A stretch of 64,000 nucleotides of DNA from Streptomyces monomycini (GCF_022271435.1 NZ_JAFIQY010000020.1:62001-126000); one strand, 5' to 3'. Counted from the stretch's first letter, positions 9,138-17,439 are shown. A program made the numbers and translations. The notes: generated by a model not told the origin, from the sequence alone.

Positions 9138-10523
9138 GTGGACGCCGCGACACCCGGCCGGGGCTGGCTGCTGCGCCTGGTCATCACCTTCACCTTCGCC
9201 CAGGCCGCGGTGAGCATGGCCCGGCCCGCCGTCTCCTACCGGGCGCTGGCGCTCGGCGCGGACGAGCGGGCGGTCGGCGTGATCACGGCGGTGTACGCGC
9301 TGCTGCCGCTGCTGGTGGCCGTACCGCTGGGCCGCCGTACCGACCACGGCCGCTGCGCCCCGCTGCTCGTCGCCGGCGTCGCGCTGATCGCGGGCGGCTG
9401 CGCGCTCAGCGGCGTGGCGGGTTCGCTGCCCGCGATGGCCGCCTGGAGCGGGGTGATGGGCCTGGGCCACCTGTGCTTCGTCATCGGCGCCCAGTCCATC
9501 GTCGCCCGCCGCAGCGCCCCCGACGAACGCGACCGCAACTTCGGCCACTTCACCATCGGCGCCTCCCTCGGCCAGCTCGTCGGCCCGGCCGCCGCCGGGC
9601 TCGTCGTCTCCGGGCACGACGGCGCGATGGCGGCCACCAGCGCCACCGCGCTCCTGGCCGCGGGCGCCCTAGCCGCCTTCGCGTACCTGTCCCTGTGGCG
9701 CCTCGAACACCGCCCGGCGGCCGCCTCCGGGGCCACACGTCCCGCCCGGGGACGTACGAAAACGGCGGCACGCACGCCGGTACGGAGTGCCCTGGGCACC
9801 CGGGGACGTACAACACCGGCGCCGCGCACGCCCGTACGGAGCATCCTCGGCACCCGGGGCGTAGCGGCCGGCATCTTCATGAGCCTCGCGGTGCTCTCCG
9901 CGACCGACATCCTCACCGCCTACCTCCCCGTCATCGGCGAGGACCGGGGCATCGCGCCCGCCACCGTCGGACTGCTGCTCAGCCTGCGCGCGGCGGCCAC
10001 GGTCGCCTGCCGGCTGGTCATGACGCCCATGATCCGGCTGCTCGGACGCACCGCCCTGATGGCGGGCAGCTGCGCGCTCGCGGGCCTGCTCTGCGCCGGG
10101 CTGACCCTGCCCGCGCCGGTCTGGGCGCTGGCCGTGATGCTCGGCGTCCTCGGCTTCTGCCTCGGCGTCGGCCAGCCGCTGTCCATGACCACGGTCGTCC
10201 AGGCGGCCCCGGCGGCGGCCCGCAGCACGGCCCTCGCCCTGCGGCTGACCGGCAACCGCCTCGGCCAGGTCGCGGCGCCCGCGACGGCGGGCCTGCTGGC
10301 CGGACTGGCCGGTACCGCGGCGCCCTTCGCGCTGCTCGGCGTCCTGCTCCTGGTCTCGGCAGCCGTGGCCGCCCGCCCGGCGCGCGGGACGTCGGAGCCC
10401 GTACGTCCCGAAGGCGCCGTCGGCGCTCCGGGGAGTACGGGTGATTCCTCGGCGCCTGTCCCCGGAAGCGCCGACGGTTCCTCGGCGCCCGCCCCCGGCG
10501 ACGGGACCCACGCCAACCGGTGA
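9138..10523 (+). CDS. MFS transporter with duplicated central loop
   Basis: 461 residues, GTG start 3 nt after the citrate transporter stop. Two six-helix halves are clear: the first has MARPAVSYRALALGADE, VPLGRRTDHGR and RDRNFGHFTIGASLGQLVGP; the second has IFMSLAVLSATDILTAYLP and LRLTGNRLGQVAAPATAG. The central cytoplasmic loop (about residues 203-240) holds an 18-residue tandem duplication (RTPVRSALGTRG / RTPVRSILGTRG), and the C-terminal 50 residues are a Pro/Ser/Gly-rich tail. Substrate unknown; translational coupling to the citrate carrier suggests a shared role. Confidence 0.85.
   Translation: MDAATPGRGWLLRLVITFTFAQAAVSMARPAVSYRALALGADERAVGVITAVYALLPLLVAVPLGRRTDHGRCAPLLVAGVALIAGGCALSGVAGSLPAMAAWSGVMGLGHLCFVIGAQSIVARRSAPDERDRNFGHFTIGASLGQLVGPAAAGLVVSGHDGAMAATSATALLAAGALAAFAYLSLWRLEHRPAAASGATRPARGRTKTAARTPVRSALGTRGRTTPAPRTPVRSILGTRGVAAGIFMSLAVLSATDILTAYLPVIGEDRGIAPATVGLLLSLRAAATVACRLVMTPMIRLLGRTALMAGSCALAGLLCAGLTLPAPVWALAVMLGVLGFCLGVGQPLSMTTVVQAAPAAARSTALALRLTGNRLGQVAAPATAGLLAGLAGTAAPFALLGVLLLVSAAVAARPARGTSEPVRPEGAVGAPGSTGDSSAPVPGSADGSSAPAPGDGTHANR
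9745..9852 (+). repeat. 54-bp in-frame tandem duplication in an MFS gene
   Basis: Two 54-bp copies (9745-9798 and 9799-9852) plus the start of a third encode 18 residues each in the loop between the two halves of the transporter. 54 is a multiple of 3, so the frame is kept. Confidence 0.9.
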
Positions 10524-10585
10524 AGGCCCCGCGCCGCCCGGCGACGGAACCCGCGCCACCCGGTGAAGACCCGCCCCCGCCGCAC

Positions 10586-10591
10586 TATCGT
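10586..10591 (+). promoter_or_regulatory. -10 box, leaderless arrangement
   Basis: TATCGT ends 6 nt before the ATG of the methyltransferase gene, placing the transcription start at or next to the start codon. Confidence 0.5.
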
Positions 10592-10597
10592 GACCCC

Positions 10598-11368
10598 ATG
10601 CCGGACCCGCCGTTGGAACGATTCTTCGACCAACTCGCCCCGACGTACGACCTGCTGTACCCGGACTGGACCGCCGCCGTGACCCAGCAGGGCCGCGCCC
10701 TCGACGGACACCTGCGCGCCGCGCTCGGCGACCGCGCGCACCGGGTCCTGGACTGCGCCTGCGGCATCGGTACGCAGGCCATCGGCCTGGCCGCGGCCGG
10801 GCACGCCGTCACCGGTACGGACCTGAGCCCGGTCGCGGCGGCCCGCGCCACGGCCGAAGCCGCCGCCCGCGGCCTGCACCTGCCGACCGCCGCCGCCGAC
10901 ATGCGGAACCTCCCGTTCCGCGACGCCCTCTTCGACGCGGTGGTGTGCGCGGACAACTCCCTCGCCCTCCTCACCACCCCCGCGTCGGTACGCGCGGCCC
11001 TCGGCTCCATGTGGCGGGTGCTGCGCCCCGGCGGCCAACTCCAGCTCGGCATGCGCGCCTACGAGGAAGCGCGCCGCGAACGCCGCGAAGTGCTGCCGCC
11101 CCGCGTCACCCGCCTCCCCGGCGGCGGCCGGGCCGTCACGTTCCAACTGTGGGAGTGGCACGACGACGGCGAGCACTACGACTTCGACCTCGTCCAGTTG
11201 CTGCCGCGCGGCGACACCTGGGAGGTGCGCAGCCGGCGGGCGGCCTCCTGGGCGCTGACCCGGGACCAGGTCACCGCCTTCGTCACGGCCGCCGGTTTCG
11301 AGCGCCCCGCCTGGCACGAGCCGGAGGAGGGCGGTTACTTCCAGCCGTTGCTGACGGCCCGCCGCTGA
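10598..11368 (+). CDS. Class I SAM-dependent methyltransferase
   Basis: 256 residues. Rossmann methyltransferase with motif I VLDCACGIGTQAIGLAAAGH (about 49-68), the acidic TGTDLS after beta-2, AADMRNLPF and ADNSLALL before motif IV and RVLRPGGQLQLG as the motif V/VI region. The opening ERFFDQLAPTYDLLYPDW resembles glycine/sarcosine N-methyltransferase-type small-molecule enzymes. The acceptor is not known. A TATCGT box (10586-10591) lies 6 nt before the ATG and there is no Shine-Dalgarno sequence, so the mRNA is probably leaderless. Confidence 0.88.
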   Translation: MPDPPLERFFDQLAPTYDLLYPDWTAAVTQQGRALDGHLRAALGDRAHRVLDCACGIGTQAIGLAAAGHAVTGTDLSPVAAARATAEAAARGLHLPTAAADMRNLPFRDALFDAVVCADNSLALLTTPASVRAALGSMWRVLRPGGQLQLGMRAYEEARRERREVLPPRVTRLPGGGRAVTFQLWEWHDDGEHYDFDLVQLLPRGDTWEVRSRRAASWALTRDQVTAFVTAAGFERPAWHEPEEGGYFQPLLTARR

Positions 11369-11375
11369 GGGGCGG

Positions 11376-11390
11376 GGCCGGACACCGGCC
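11376..11390. terminator. Small GC hairpin after methyltransferase gene
   Basis: GGCCGG-ACA-CCGGCC, 8 nt after the stop codon; a weak terminator candidate. Confidence 0.4.
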
Positions 11391-11432
11391 GGCGCCTTCC
11401 CGGGTGGCCGGTACGGGGGGCTGGCGCCGGAA

Positions 11433-11449
11433 AACTACCACCGCTAGTT
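11433..11449. promoter_or_regulatory. TetR-type operator upstream of aldehyde dehydrogenase gene
   Basis: The 17-mer read on the minus strand is AACTAGCGGTGGTAGTT. It differs by one base from the 17-mer at 17423-17439, which lies between the TetR gene (16746-17393) and the acyl-CoA dehydrogenase gene. It sits just upstream of a TACCTT -10 candidate (11462-11467). This links the dehydrogenase pair to that TetR protein. Confidence 0.75.
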
Positions 11450-11507
11450 TGGCCCGGCGAGTACCTTCGCACTCACGGGACAGCAGCCGGCACGGGAGGG
11501 CGACGAC

Positions 11508-12926
11508 GTGAAGCAGCACGACGCCATGTACATCGACGGAAGCTGGCGGCCCGCCGCCGGACCGGACACCATCGAGGTCGTCAACCCGGCCGACGAACGG
11601 GTCATCGCCACCGTCCCCGCCGGGACCGCCCAGGACGTGGACACCGTGGTACGGGCCGCCCGCGCCGCCCTGCCCGGCTGGGCCCGCACCGCGCCCGCCG
11701 AGCGCGCCGCCCGGCTGACCGCGCTGCGCGACCAGCTCGCCGGGCGCGCGCAGGAGATCGCCGAGACGATCACCGCCGAGCTGGGCGCGCCGCTGGCATT
11801 CAGCAAGGCGGTGCAGGCCGCCGTCCCGGTCATGGTCGCCGGCTCGTACGCCGAACTGGCCGCCACGTACGCCTTCGAGGAGAAGATCGGTACCTCCACC
11901 GTCCTGCACGAACCGGCCGGTGTGGTCGGCGCCATCACCCCCTGGAACTACCCCCTGCACCAGATCGTCGCCAAGGTGGCCCCGGCGCTCGCCGCGGGCT
12001 GCACGGTCGTCCTCAAGCCCGCCGAGAACACCCCGCTGGTCGCCCAGCTCTTCGCCGAGTGCGTGGACGCGGCGGGCGTACCGGCCGGTGTCTTCAATCT
12101 CGTCACCGGGCGCGGCCCGGTCGCCGGCCAGGCCCTGGCCGAGCACCCGGACGTCGACCTGGTCTCCTTCACCGGATCGACCGCCGTGGGCAAGAAGGTC
12201 GGCGCCCTGGCCGGCGCCGCCGTCAAGCGCTGCGCCCTCGAACTCGGCGGCAAGTCCGCCAACGTGGTGCTGCCCAGCGCCGACCTCGGCAAGGCCGTCG
12301 GCGTCAACATCGCCAACGTCATGGCCAACTCCGGACAGACGTGCAGCGCCTGGACCCGGCTGCTGGTCCCCGCCGACCGGTACGACGAGGCCCTGGAACT
12401 GGCCGCCGCGGCCATCGCCAAGTACGTGCCGGGCGACCCGCTGGACGGCACCAGCCGCCTCGGCCCGGTCGTCAGCGCCACCCAGCGCGACCGCGTCCGC
12501 GGCTACATCGAGCGCGGCATCGAGGAGGGCGCCCGGGTCGTCGCGGGCGGCCCGGAGGCCCCCGAAGGCCGCGAGCGGGGCTACTACGTCCGCCCGACCC
12601 TCTTCGCCGACGTCACACCCGGCATGACCATCGCCCAGGAGGAGATCTTCGGCCCGGTCGTCGCGGTGCTGCCGTACGCGGACGAGGATGAGGCCGTACG
12701 GATCGCCAACGGCACGGTCTACGGCCTGGCCGGCGCGGTCTGGGCCGGCGACGAGGACGAGGCGGTCGCCTTCGCGCGGCGCCTGGACACCGGCCAGGTC
12801 GACATCAACGGCGGACGCTTCAATCCGCTGGCGCCGTTCGGCGGCTACAAGCAGTCCGGCATCGGCCGGGAACTGGGCCCGCACGGGCTGAGCGAGTACC
12901 TCCAGACCAAGTCCCTCCAGCTCTGA
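11508..12926 (+). CDS. NAD(P)-dependent aldehyde dehydrogenase
   Basis: 472 residues, oxidises an aldehyde to its acid. Catalytic residues are in place: Asn147 (TPWNYPL), Glu245 (LELGGKS) and the nucleophile Cys279 (NSGQTCSAW); the cofactor loop FTGSTAVGKK is at about 221-230. GTG start at 11508 after GGGAGGGCGACGAC. It is followed by a zinc alcohol dehydrogenase in the same direction, so the pair could convert an alcohol to an acid through the aldehyde. The operator at 11433-11449 suggests control by the TetR protein encoded at 16746-17393. Confidence 0.95.
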   Translation: MKQHDAMYIDGSWRPAAGPDTIEVVNPADERVIATVPAGTAQDVDTVVRAARAALPGWARTAPAERAARLTALRDQLAGRAQEIAETITAELGAPLAFSKAVQAAVPVMVAGSYAELAATYAFEEKIGTSTVLHEPAGVVGAITPWNYPLHQIVAKVAPALAAGCTVVLKPAENTPLVAQLFAECVDAAGVPAGVFNLVTGRGPVAGQALAEHPDVDLVSFTGSTAVGKKVGALAGAAVKRCALELGGKSANVVLPSADLGKAVGVNIANVMANSGQTCSAWTRLLVPADRYDEALELAAAAIAKYVPGDPLDGTSRLGPVVSATQRDRVRGYIERGIEEGARVVAGGPEAPEGRERGYYVRPTLFADVTPGMTIAQEEIFGPVVAVLPYADEDEAVRIANGTVYGLAGAVWAGDEDEAVAFARRLDTGQVDINGGRFNPLAPFGGYKQSGIGRELGPHGLSEYLQTKSLQL

Positions 12927-12927
12927 C

Positions 12928-12948
12928 CCCGCCCCGGGCCGGGGCGGG
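12928..12948. terminator. Strong hairpin between aldehyde and alcohol dehydrogenase genes
   Basis: CCCGCCCC and GGGGCGGG form a perfect 8-bp stem with a 5-nt loop directly after the aldehyde dehydrogenase stop. It may partly terminate or stabilise the upstream message; the next gene is 80 nt downstream on the same strand. Confidence 0.5.
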
Positions 12949-13028
12949 CGGCCCCGTACCCGTACCGCCCTGCCCCCGTACCCGTGCCGCCCCCCCCGTA
13001 CGTCCACCGACCAGGGAGCCACCTCCGT

Positions 13029-14111
13029 ATGACCCGTGCCGCCGTACTGACCGCCGTGGGCGCCCCGCTGGAGGTCGCCGAGATCGAACTGCCCGGGCCC
13101 GGCCCCGGCCAGGTGCGCATCCGCCTGGCGGCGGCCGGCGTCTGCCACTCCGACCTGTCGCTGTCCGACGGGACCCTGCGGCAGCCCGCGCCCGCCGTCC
13201 TCGGGCACGAGGGGGCGGGCACCGTCACCGCCGTCGGCGCGGGCGTCGACACCCTCGCCCCCGGTGACCAGGTAGTCCTGAACTGGGCCCCCTCCTGCGG
13301 GAACTGCCACTTCTGCGGGCTGGCCGAGCCCTGGCTGTGCGCCCACGCCGGCAAGGCGGCCGGCATCCCGTACGCCAAGCTCGCCGCCGACGGCAGCGAC
13401 CTCTACCCCGGCCTCGGCACCGCCGCCTTCGCCGAGGAGACGGTCGTACCGGCCCACGCGGCGCTGCCGCTGCCGGCCGGTGTGCCGCTGACCGACGCGG
13501 CGCTGCTGGGCTGCGCCGTGCTGACCGGGTGGGGCGCCGTGCACCACAGCGCGCGGGTACGGGCGGGGGAGTCGGTGGCGGTGTTCGGCGTGGGCGGCGT
13601 GGGCCTGTCCACCCTCCAGGCCGCGCGGATCGCGGGGGCGGGCACGATCGTGGCCGTCGACGTGTCCCCGGCCAAGGAAGAACTGGCACGCGCCGCGGGC
13701 GCCACCGCGTTCCTCCTCGCCTCGGACGACACCGCCAAACGCGTCCGCGAACTCACCGGCGGACCCGGCGCGGACGTCGCGATCGAGTGCGTGGGCCGGG
13801 CGGACACCATCCGTACGGCCTGGTCGTCCACCCGGCGCGGCGGGCGCACCACCGTCGTCGGCATCGGCGGCCAGGACCAGCAGGTCACCTTCTCCGCCCT
13901 GGAACTCTTCTACTTCGGCCGTACGCTCTCCGGCTGCGTCTACGGCAACAGCGACCCGGCCGCCGACCTGCCGCGCATCGCCGAACACGTCCGCAGCGGC
14001 GCGCTCGACCTGTCCGCCATGGTCACCGGACACATCACCCTCGACGGCATCCCCGCCGCCTTCCAGGCGATGCGGGAGGGCAAGGGAGGGCGCGCGCTGG
14101 TCGTCTTCTGA
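13029..14111 (+). CDS. Zinc-dependent alcohol dehydrogenase (MDR superfamily)
   Basis: 360 residues. Catalytic zinc ligands Cys39 (GVCHSDLS) and His60-Glu61 (GHEGAG) are present, as are the four structural-zinc cysteines 90, 93, 96 and 104 (CGNCHFCGLAEPWLC). The NAD-binding GVGGVGLS motif lies in the second half and is followed by an acidic VDVS, which favours NAD over NADP. It resembles class III and mycothiol-type alcohol dehydrogenases. Its position behind the aldehyde dehydrogenase suggests a two-step alcohol-to-acid conversion. Confidence 0.93.
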   Translation: MTRAAVLTAVGAPLEVAEIELPGPGPGQVRIRLAAAGVCHSDLSLSDGTLRQPAPAVLGHEGAGTVTAVGAGVDTLAPGDQVVLNWAPSCGNCHFCGLAEPWLCAHAGKAAGIPYAKLAADGSDLYPGLGTAAFAEETVVPAHAALPLPAGVPLTDAALLGCAVLTGWGAVHHSARVRAGESVAVFGVGGVGLSTLQAARIAGAGTIVAVDVSPAKEELARAAGATAFLLASDDTAKRVRELTGGPGADVAIECVGRADTIRTAWSSTRRGGRTTVVGIGGQDQQVTFSALELFYFGRTLSGCVYGNSDPAADLPRIAEHVRSGALDLSAMVTGHITLDGIPAAFQAMREGKGGRALVVF

Positions 14112-14160
14112 CCCGGCCGGCCCGGCGGGCCCACCGTGCCGGGGCGGCGGTCAGCACTCC

Positions 14161-14177
14161 ATGACCTGGGAGGTCAT
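14161..14177. promoter_or_regulatory. 17-bp perfect palindrome upstream of small membrane protein gene
   Basis: ATGACCT-GGG-AGGTCAT, arms fully complementary, 62 bp before the start codon at 14239. It looks like an operator; no regulator gene is adjacent on the same strand, so the ligand is unknown. Confidence 0.55.
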
Positions 14178-14238
14178 TGAGGCTCCGCCCCGGTCACGGC
14201 ATCGTCTCCCGTACCGGCCACGCCAGGAGGAGACGCGC

Positions 14239-14685
14239 ATGACCACCACGACGACCACCACGACCGGCACCGCGGCCCGCCCCGCTCCGGCGGCCGGCCG
14301 GGAACTGCTGCGCACGGTCCTGAGGATCGACAGCTGGAGCACCGCCGCGTTCGGCGTCGTCCTGCTCGCGGGCGGCAAGCCGCTCAGCGCACCGCTCGGC
14401 ATCCCGACCACCTGGTCCCTCCCCCTCGGCATCGCCATGCTCGGCGGCGCCGCGGCCCTCGCCCTGATCGCCGGCTACCCGCGCATCCCGAAGGGCCCGG
14501 CCACGACCGTCGTCGTGGGCAACTCCCTCTCCTTCGTGGCGATGCTGCTCCTGGCCGTCTCCGGGCTGCTGCCCCTCACCGGTCTGGGCAGCGTCTTCCT
14601 GCTGATCGGTGCGGTGGTGGTGGCGGTGTACGCGGTGCTGGGGTACGTGGGGCTGCGGCGGTATGCGGGCGCGGGCCAGGGCTGA
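14239..14685 (+). CDS. Small four-helix integral membrane protein
   Basis: 148 residues, ATG preceded by AGGAGGAGACGCGC. A run of eight threonines follows the start, then about four hydrophobic segments (around residues 35-50, 58-77, 88-110 and 116-138). I do not recognise a specific family; streptomycete hypothetical membrane proteins of this build are common. The palindrome at 14161-14177 is the likely control element. The last 110 bp overlap the 3' end of the convergent gene 14576-15559. Confidence 0.75.
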   Translation: MTTTTTTTTGTAARPAPAAGRELLRTVLRIDSWSTAAFGVVLLAGGKPLSAPLGIPTTWSLPLGIAMLGGAAALALIAGYPRIPKGPATTVVVGNSLSFVAMLLLAVSGLLPLTGLGSVFLLIGAVVVAVYAVLGYVGLRRYAGAGQG

Positions 14686-15559
14686 CGGCCTCGTGTGCCA
14701 GGACCGCGTCCCGGTAGGCCGCGAGGACCGGCTCATGACGGGCGCGGCTCTCCTGTTTCGCCCGCTTGCCGCGCCGAATCCAGTGGCTGCCGAGCAGCAG
14801 CCCGCCCGCTGCGAGGACATTCCCCAGTGTGTACGCCGACCAGTCGTCCCCCTTGGTGAAACCGCCCGGCAGCGAGCCGTTGAGCCAGGCCCCGCCCACG
14901 GCGATCGCGGTGAAGACGCCGACCATGAGGGCGAAAAACGCCCCGACGACGAGCCGGTCCCGCTTGGCGCGCAGTCTGCGTACGCCGTCTTCCGCCGTCT
15001 TGAGGGTGGCTTCGTCCAGTGGATCGAAGCCGTCGCGTTCGCGCGACCATGCGGCCACTTGGCGCGCCGCGGCGCTCCGCCGCACTTCCTCCGGGCCGGG
15101 GACGCCCCGGACATCCAGAGCCGCTGTGGAGCCTGGCCGGGTGCCCTTCCGGTAGAAGAGCCACAGCCCCTTGACTCCGTGTGTCTGCCGGGCGAAGCCT
15201 TCCTCGCCCGCCACCCTTTCGGCTTCGGGCGCGGTGATGGTGGGGAAGTGTCCTGGGACGACACGCACATGCCCTCGGCCGTTTGGAGCCTGCGCCCGCA
15301 GCTCTCTTCTCAGCGCCTCCACCTGCTCGGCCCGCGGAATCCTGGTCCGCTGCCGCCGGGTGTCCCATGCGGCGTACAGAGCGAACACGGCGAACAGGGC
15401 GGTGACCAGCCAGACCCACCAGGGAACCCCCACCCGACGTCGGCGCCGGGCGGAGCGGCCAGTGGAAGGTGGCAAAGGTGGCCGTCGCGACGCACCATGA
15501 TCTTCTCCCCGGGTCGGCAGACGGAGTCCTGCTCGTTCGCCGACCAGACTTCCCGGCAC
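14576..15559 (-). CDS. Hypothetical membrane protein with long Pro-rich tail
   Basis: 327 residues with hydrophobic segments at about 46-64 (WWVWLVTALFAVFALYAAW) and two more at about 200-220 and 240-262; the middle is soluble and charged. No family recognised. The C-terminal 45 residues (PRTPAPRTPPPPP region) are low-complexity and lie antisense to the end of the convergent membrane protein gene, which suggests the original stop was lost and the frame ran on. The GTG start at 15559 has a poor ribosome site; an in-frame GTG at residue 43, just before the first helix, is an alternative. It follows the urea transporter gene on the same strand by 52 nt. Confidence 0.65.
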   Translation of the reverse strand: MPGSLVGERAGLRLPTRGEDHGASRRPPLPPSTGRSARRRRRVGVPWWVWLVTALFAVFALYAAWDTRRQRTRIPRAEQVEALRRELRAQAPNGRGHVRVVPGHFPTITAPEAERVAGEEGFARQTHGVKGLWLFYRKGTRPGSTAALDVRGVPGPEEVRRSAAARQVAAWSRERDGFDPLDEATLKTAEDGVRRLRAKRDRLVVGAFFALMVGVFTAIAVGGAWLNGSLPGGFTKGDDWSAYTLGNVLAAGGLLLGSHWIRRGKRAKQESRARHEPVLAAYRDAVLAHEAVSPGPRPHTAAAPRTPAPRTPPPPPHRSAGRRCPDR

Positions 15560-15611
15560 ACCGTTCGCGAACGTGCACGACGTACCGTCCGTGCCGCCCG
15601 AGGCGGTCGTG

Positions 15612-16661
15612 TCAGTGGCCGTCGGCGAGTGCCGGGCCGCCCGGGCGTTCTTCCTGCTCCGGCCCGGCGGCAGCCGCCGGTTCCCCGGCCTTCCGCAAGG
15701 CCGGGAACGCCGGCGCCGCCGCCAGGAAGACGAGCGTGGTCAGGACGAAAGGCCAGGTGAAGGTGTGGCCTCCGGACGGGGCGGTGAGTGCGGCCAGGGC
15801 CGGGGTCAGGGCCGTCGCGGTGGCCGCGCCGGCCACCGCGTACGCCGCGGTCCGGCGGCCGGACGGGAGGAACACCCCGCACAGTGCCATCGCGACCAGC
15901 ACCGCGTTGTAGCCCGCCGCGCCGGACGCGATCCGGGCTGCCGGGGCGCCCAGGGCCCAGGCGGTGGCGATGCCGGTCACGCTGCCGACGACCGCCATCG
16001 TGCCCGCCGTACGGTTCGCGACGAAGATGCCGGCGAGGAAGAGCGCGCCGACGTACCACTGCGGCATGAAGAAGATCTGGGCGACGTCGGCGAAGAGGCC
16101 GTGCCACAGGTCGGTGAAGGTCAGGGCGGTGGGTGGGCCGACGGGCCGGGGGAGGGCGGCGGGGGACACGGCCTGGTGCCAGACGCGTGCGAAGCCGGGT
16201 GCCGCGGTCGTCAGCGCGGTCGCCACCAGGCAGAACGGGAGGGTGAGCGTCGGGAGCCGCCAGGTGTTCAGTACGCGTGCGGTGGCTGCGGTGACGACCG
16301 TGACCACCACGCTGCCGCCCACCGCGAGCAGGGCCGTGGACAGGTGGTCGGCGCCGAGGAAGACCGCGGAACCGACGGCCACCAGGCAGGCGTTGAACCC
16401 TTCGAGTCCGGCGGTGACGCGTTCGCGGTCCACACCCAGCAGGTGGGCCGTGGCCGTGCCCACCGCCGTACCGAGGAGCCCGTACAGGCCGTACGCCCAG
16501 CCCGCGGCGAACAGCGCGACGGAGAAGACCGCGCCGGTGACCGCGCTGGGCAGGAAGTCGACCTGGGCCTGGCCGCGCAGGACGTGGCGCAGGTACCGGG
16601 GGCCGGGATGCCGGGTCCAGGGGGTGGTCCGGTCCCGCAGCGCGGCGATCGGGTCTCGCAC
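15612..16661 (-). CDS. Urea transporter (UT family)
   Basis: 349 residues, about ten hydrophobic segments in two inverted halves. Each half carries the UT pore signature: GLEGFNACLVAVGSAVFLG then LPTLTLPFCLVATAL in the first, and GAAGYNAVLVAMALCGVF then GHTFTWPFVLTTLVFL in the second. It allows passive urea flow across the membrane. The GTG at 16661 is chosen because GGGGAGACGAC precedes it. No urease genes are in the window. It lies 84 nt behind the TetR gene on the same strand and may be cotranscribed with it. Confidence 0.9.
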   Translation of the reverse strand: MRDPIAALRDRTTPWTRHPGPRYLRHVLRGQAQVDFLPSAVTGAVFSVALFAAGWAYGLYGLLGTAVGTATAHLLGVDRERVTAGLEGFNACLVAVGSAVFLGADHLSTALLAVGGSVVVTVVTAATARVLNTWRLPTLTLPFCLVATALTTAAPGFARVWHQAVSPAALPRPVGPPTALTFTDLWHGLFADVAQIFFMPQWYVGALFLAGIFVANRTAGTMAVVGSVTGIATAWALGAPAARIASGAAGYNAVLVAMALCGVFLPSGRRTAAYAVAGAATATALTPALAALTAPSGGHTFTWPFVLTTLVFLAAAPAFPALRKAGEPAAAAGPEQEERPGGPALADGH

Positions 16662-16745
16662 GTCGTCTCCCCTCAGGCACCCGGAGCACGCCGTCGGGCC
16701 GTACGCGCTCCGCACCGGGACCACCCGGGCGGATGCACCCTACAG

Positions 16746-17393
16746 CTATCTGTGCGGGGGCGGGGCGGATTCCGGGTGCCGCAGCGCCAGCCCGTCGACC
16801 AGCGCCAGCAGGCCCGTCTCGAACGCCCCCTCGTCGACCCGCTGCTGATGCTCGGCGAGCAGATGGGCCTGGCCCAGGTGCGGGTAGTCGGCCGGGTCGT
16901 AGGCGCTCGGGTCGGCCACGAAACCGCGGGCGAAGGAGCCCAGCGCGGAGCCCGCGACGAAGTACCGGATCATGGCGCAGATCCGGGTCGCCTGGGCCGG
17001 CGGCCAGCCGGCCTCCACCATGCCGCCGAAGGCCGCGTCGGCCATCTTCAGACCGGCCGGGCGGCGGCCGGGGCCCTGGGCGAGGAACGGGACGATGTTC
17101 GGGTGCGCGGCGAGCGCCGCGCGGTAGGAACGGGCCCAGGCCAGCAGGCCGGTGCGCCAGTCCGCGCCGGTGGCGAGGGCCGAGACGTCCACCTCGGCGA
17201 TCACCGTGTCGGCGACCGCGTCCAGGAGGGCGTCCTTGGTCGTGAAGTGGTTGTACAGGGACGGCCCGCTGACGCCCAGTCCGGCGGCCAGCCGCCGGGT
17301 GGACAGGGCGGCCAGGCCCTCCGCGTCGATGAGCGCGAGCGCGGTGGCGACGATGCGCTCCCGGCTCAGGAGGGGCTTGCGGGGTCGGGCCAT
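16746..17393 (-). CDS. TetR-family regulator of the dehydrogenase regulon
   Basis: 215 residues with an N-terminal helix-turn-helix at about 10-55 (LSTRRLAAGLGVSGPSLYNH, then FTTKDALLDAV) and a ligand-binding C-terminal half that resembles the WHG/TetR_C type. It is divergent from an acyl-CoA dehydrogenase gene, with the near-palindromic operator at 17423-17439 between them. A TACTAT -10 box (17401-17406) lies 7 nt before the ATG at 17393, pointing to a leaderless message and to this start rather than ATG 17402. By operator match it also controls the aldehyde/alcohol dehydrogenase pair at 11.5 kb. Confidence 0.88.
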   Translation of the reverse strand: MARPRKPLLSRERIVATALALIDAEGLAALSTRRLAAGLGVSGPSLYNHFTTKDALLDAVADTVIAEVDVSALATGADWRTGLLAWARSYRAALAAHPNIVPFLAQGPGRRPAGLKMADAAFGGMVEAGWPPAQATRICAMIRYFVAGSALGSFARGFVADPSAYDPADYPHLGQAHLLAEHQQRVDEGAFETGLLALVDGLALRHPESAPPPHR

Positions 17394-17400
17394 GCCGCAC

Positions 17401-17406
17401 ATAGTA
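17401..17406 (-). promoter_or_regulatory. -10 box of TetR gene (leaderless)
   Basis: TACTAT on the minus strand ends 7 nt before the start codon. Confidence 0.5.
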
Positions 17407-17422
17407 GAGGCTGCCGCCCGAA

Positions 17423-17439
17423 AACTAGCAGTGGTAGTT
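17423..17439. promoter_or_regulatory. TetR operator in divergent promoter region
   Basis: AACTAGCAGTGGTAGTT: seven of eight base pairs are symmetric around the central G. One base differs from the site at 11433-11449 read on the opposite strand. It overlaps the expected -35 region of the TetR gene. Confidence 0.75.

Noticed and set aside
11283..14033. Open frame of 916 codons on the minus strand
   Set aside because: Antisense to the aldehyde and alcohol dehydrogenase genes, which have complete catalytic motifs; the translation has no family features.
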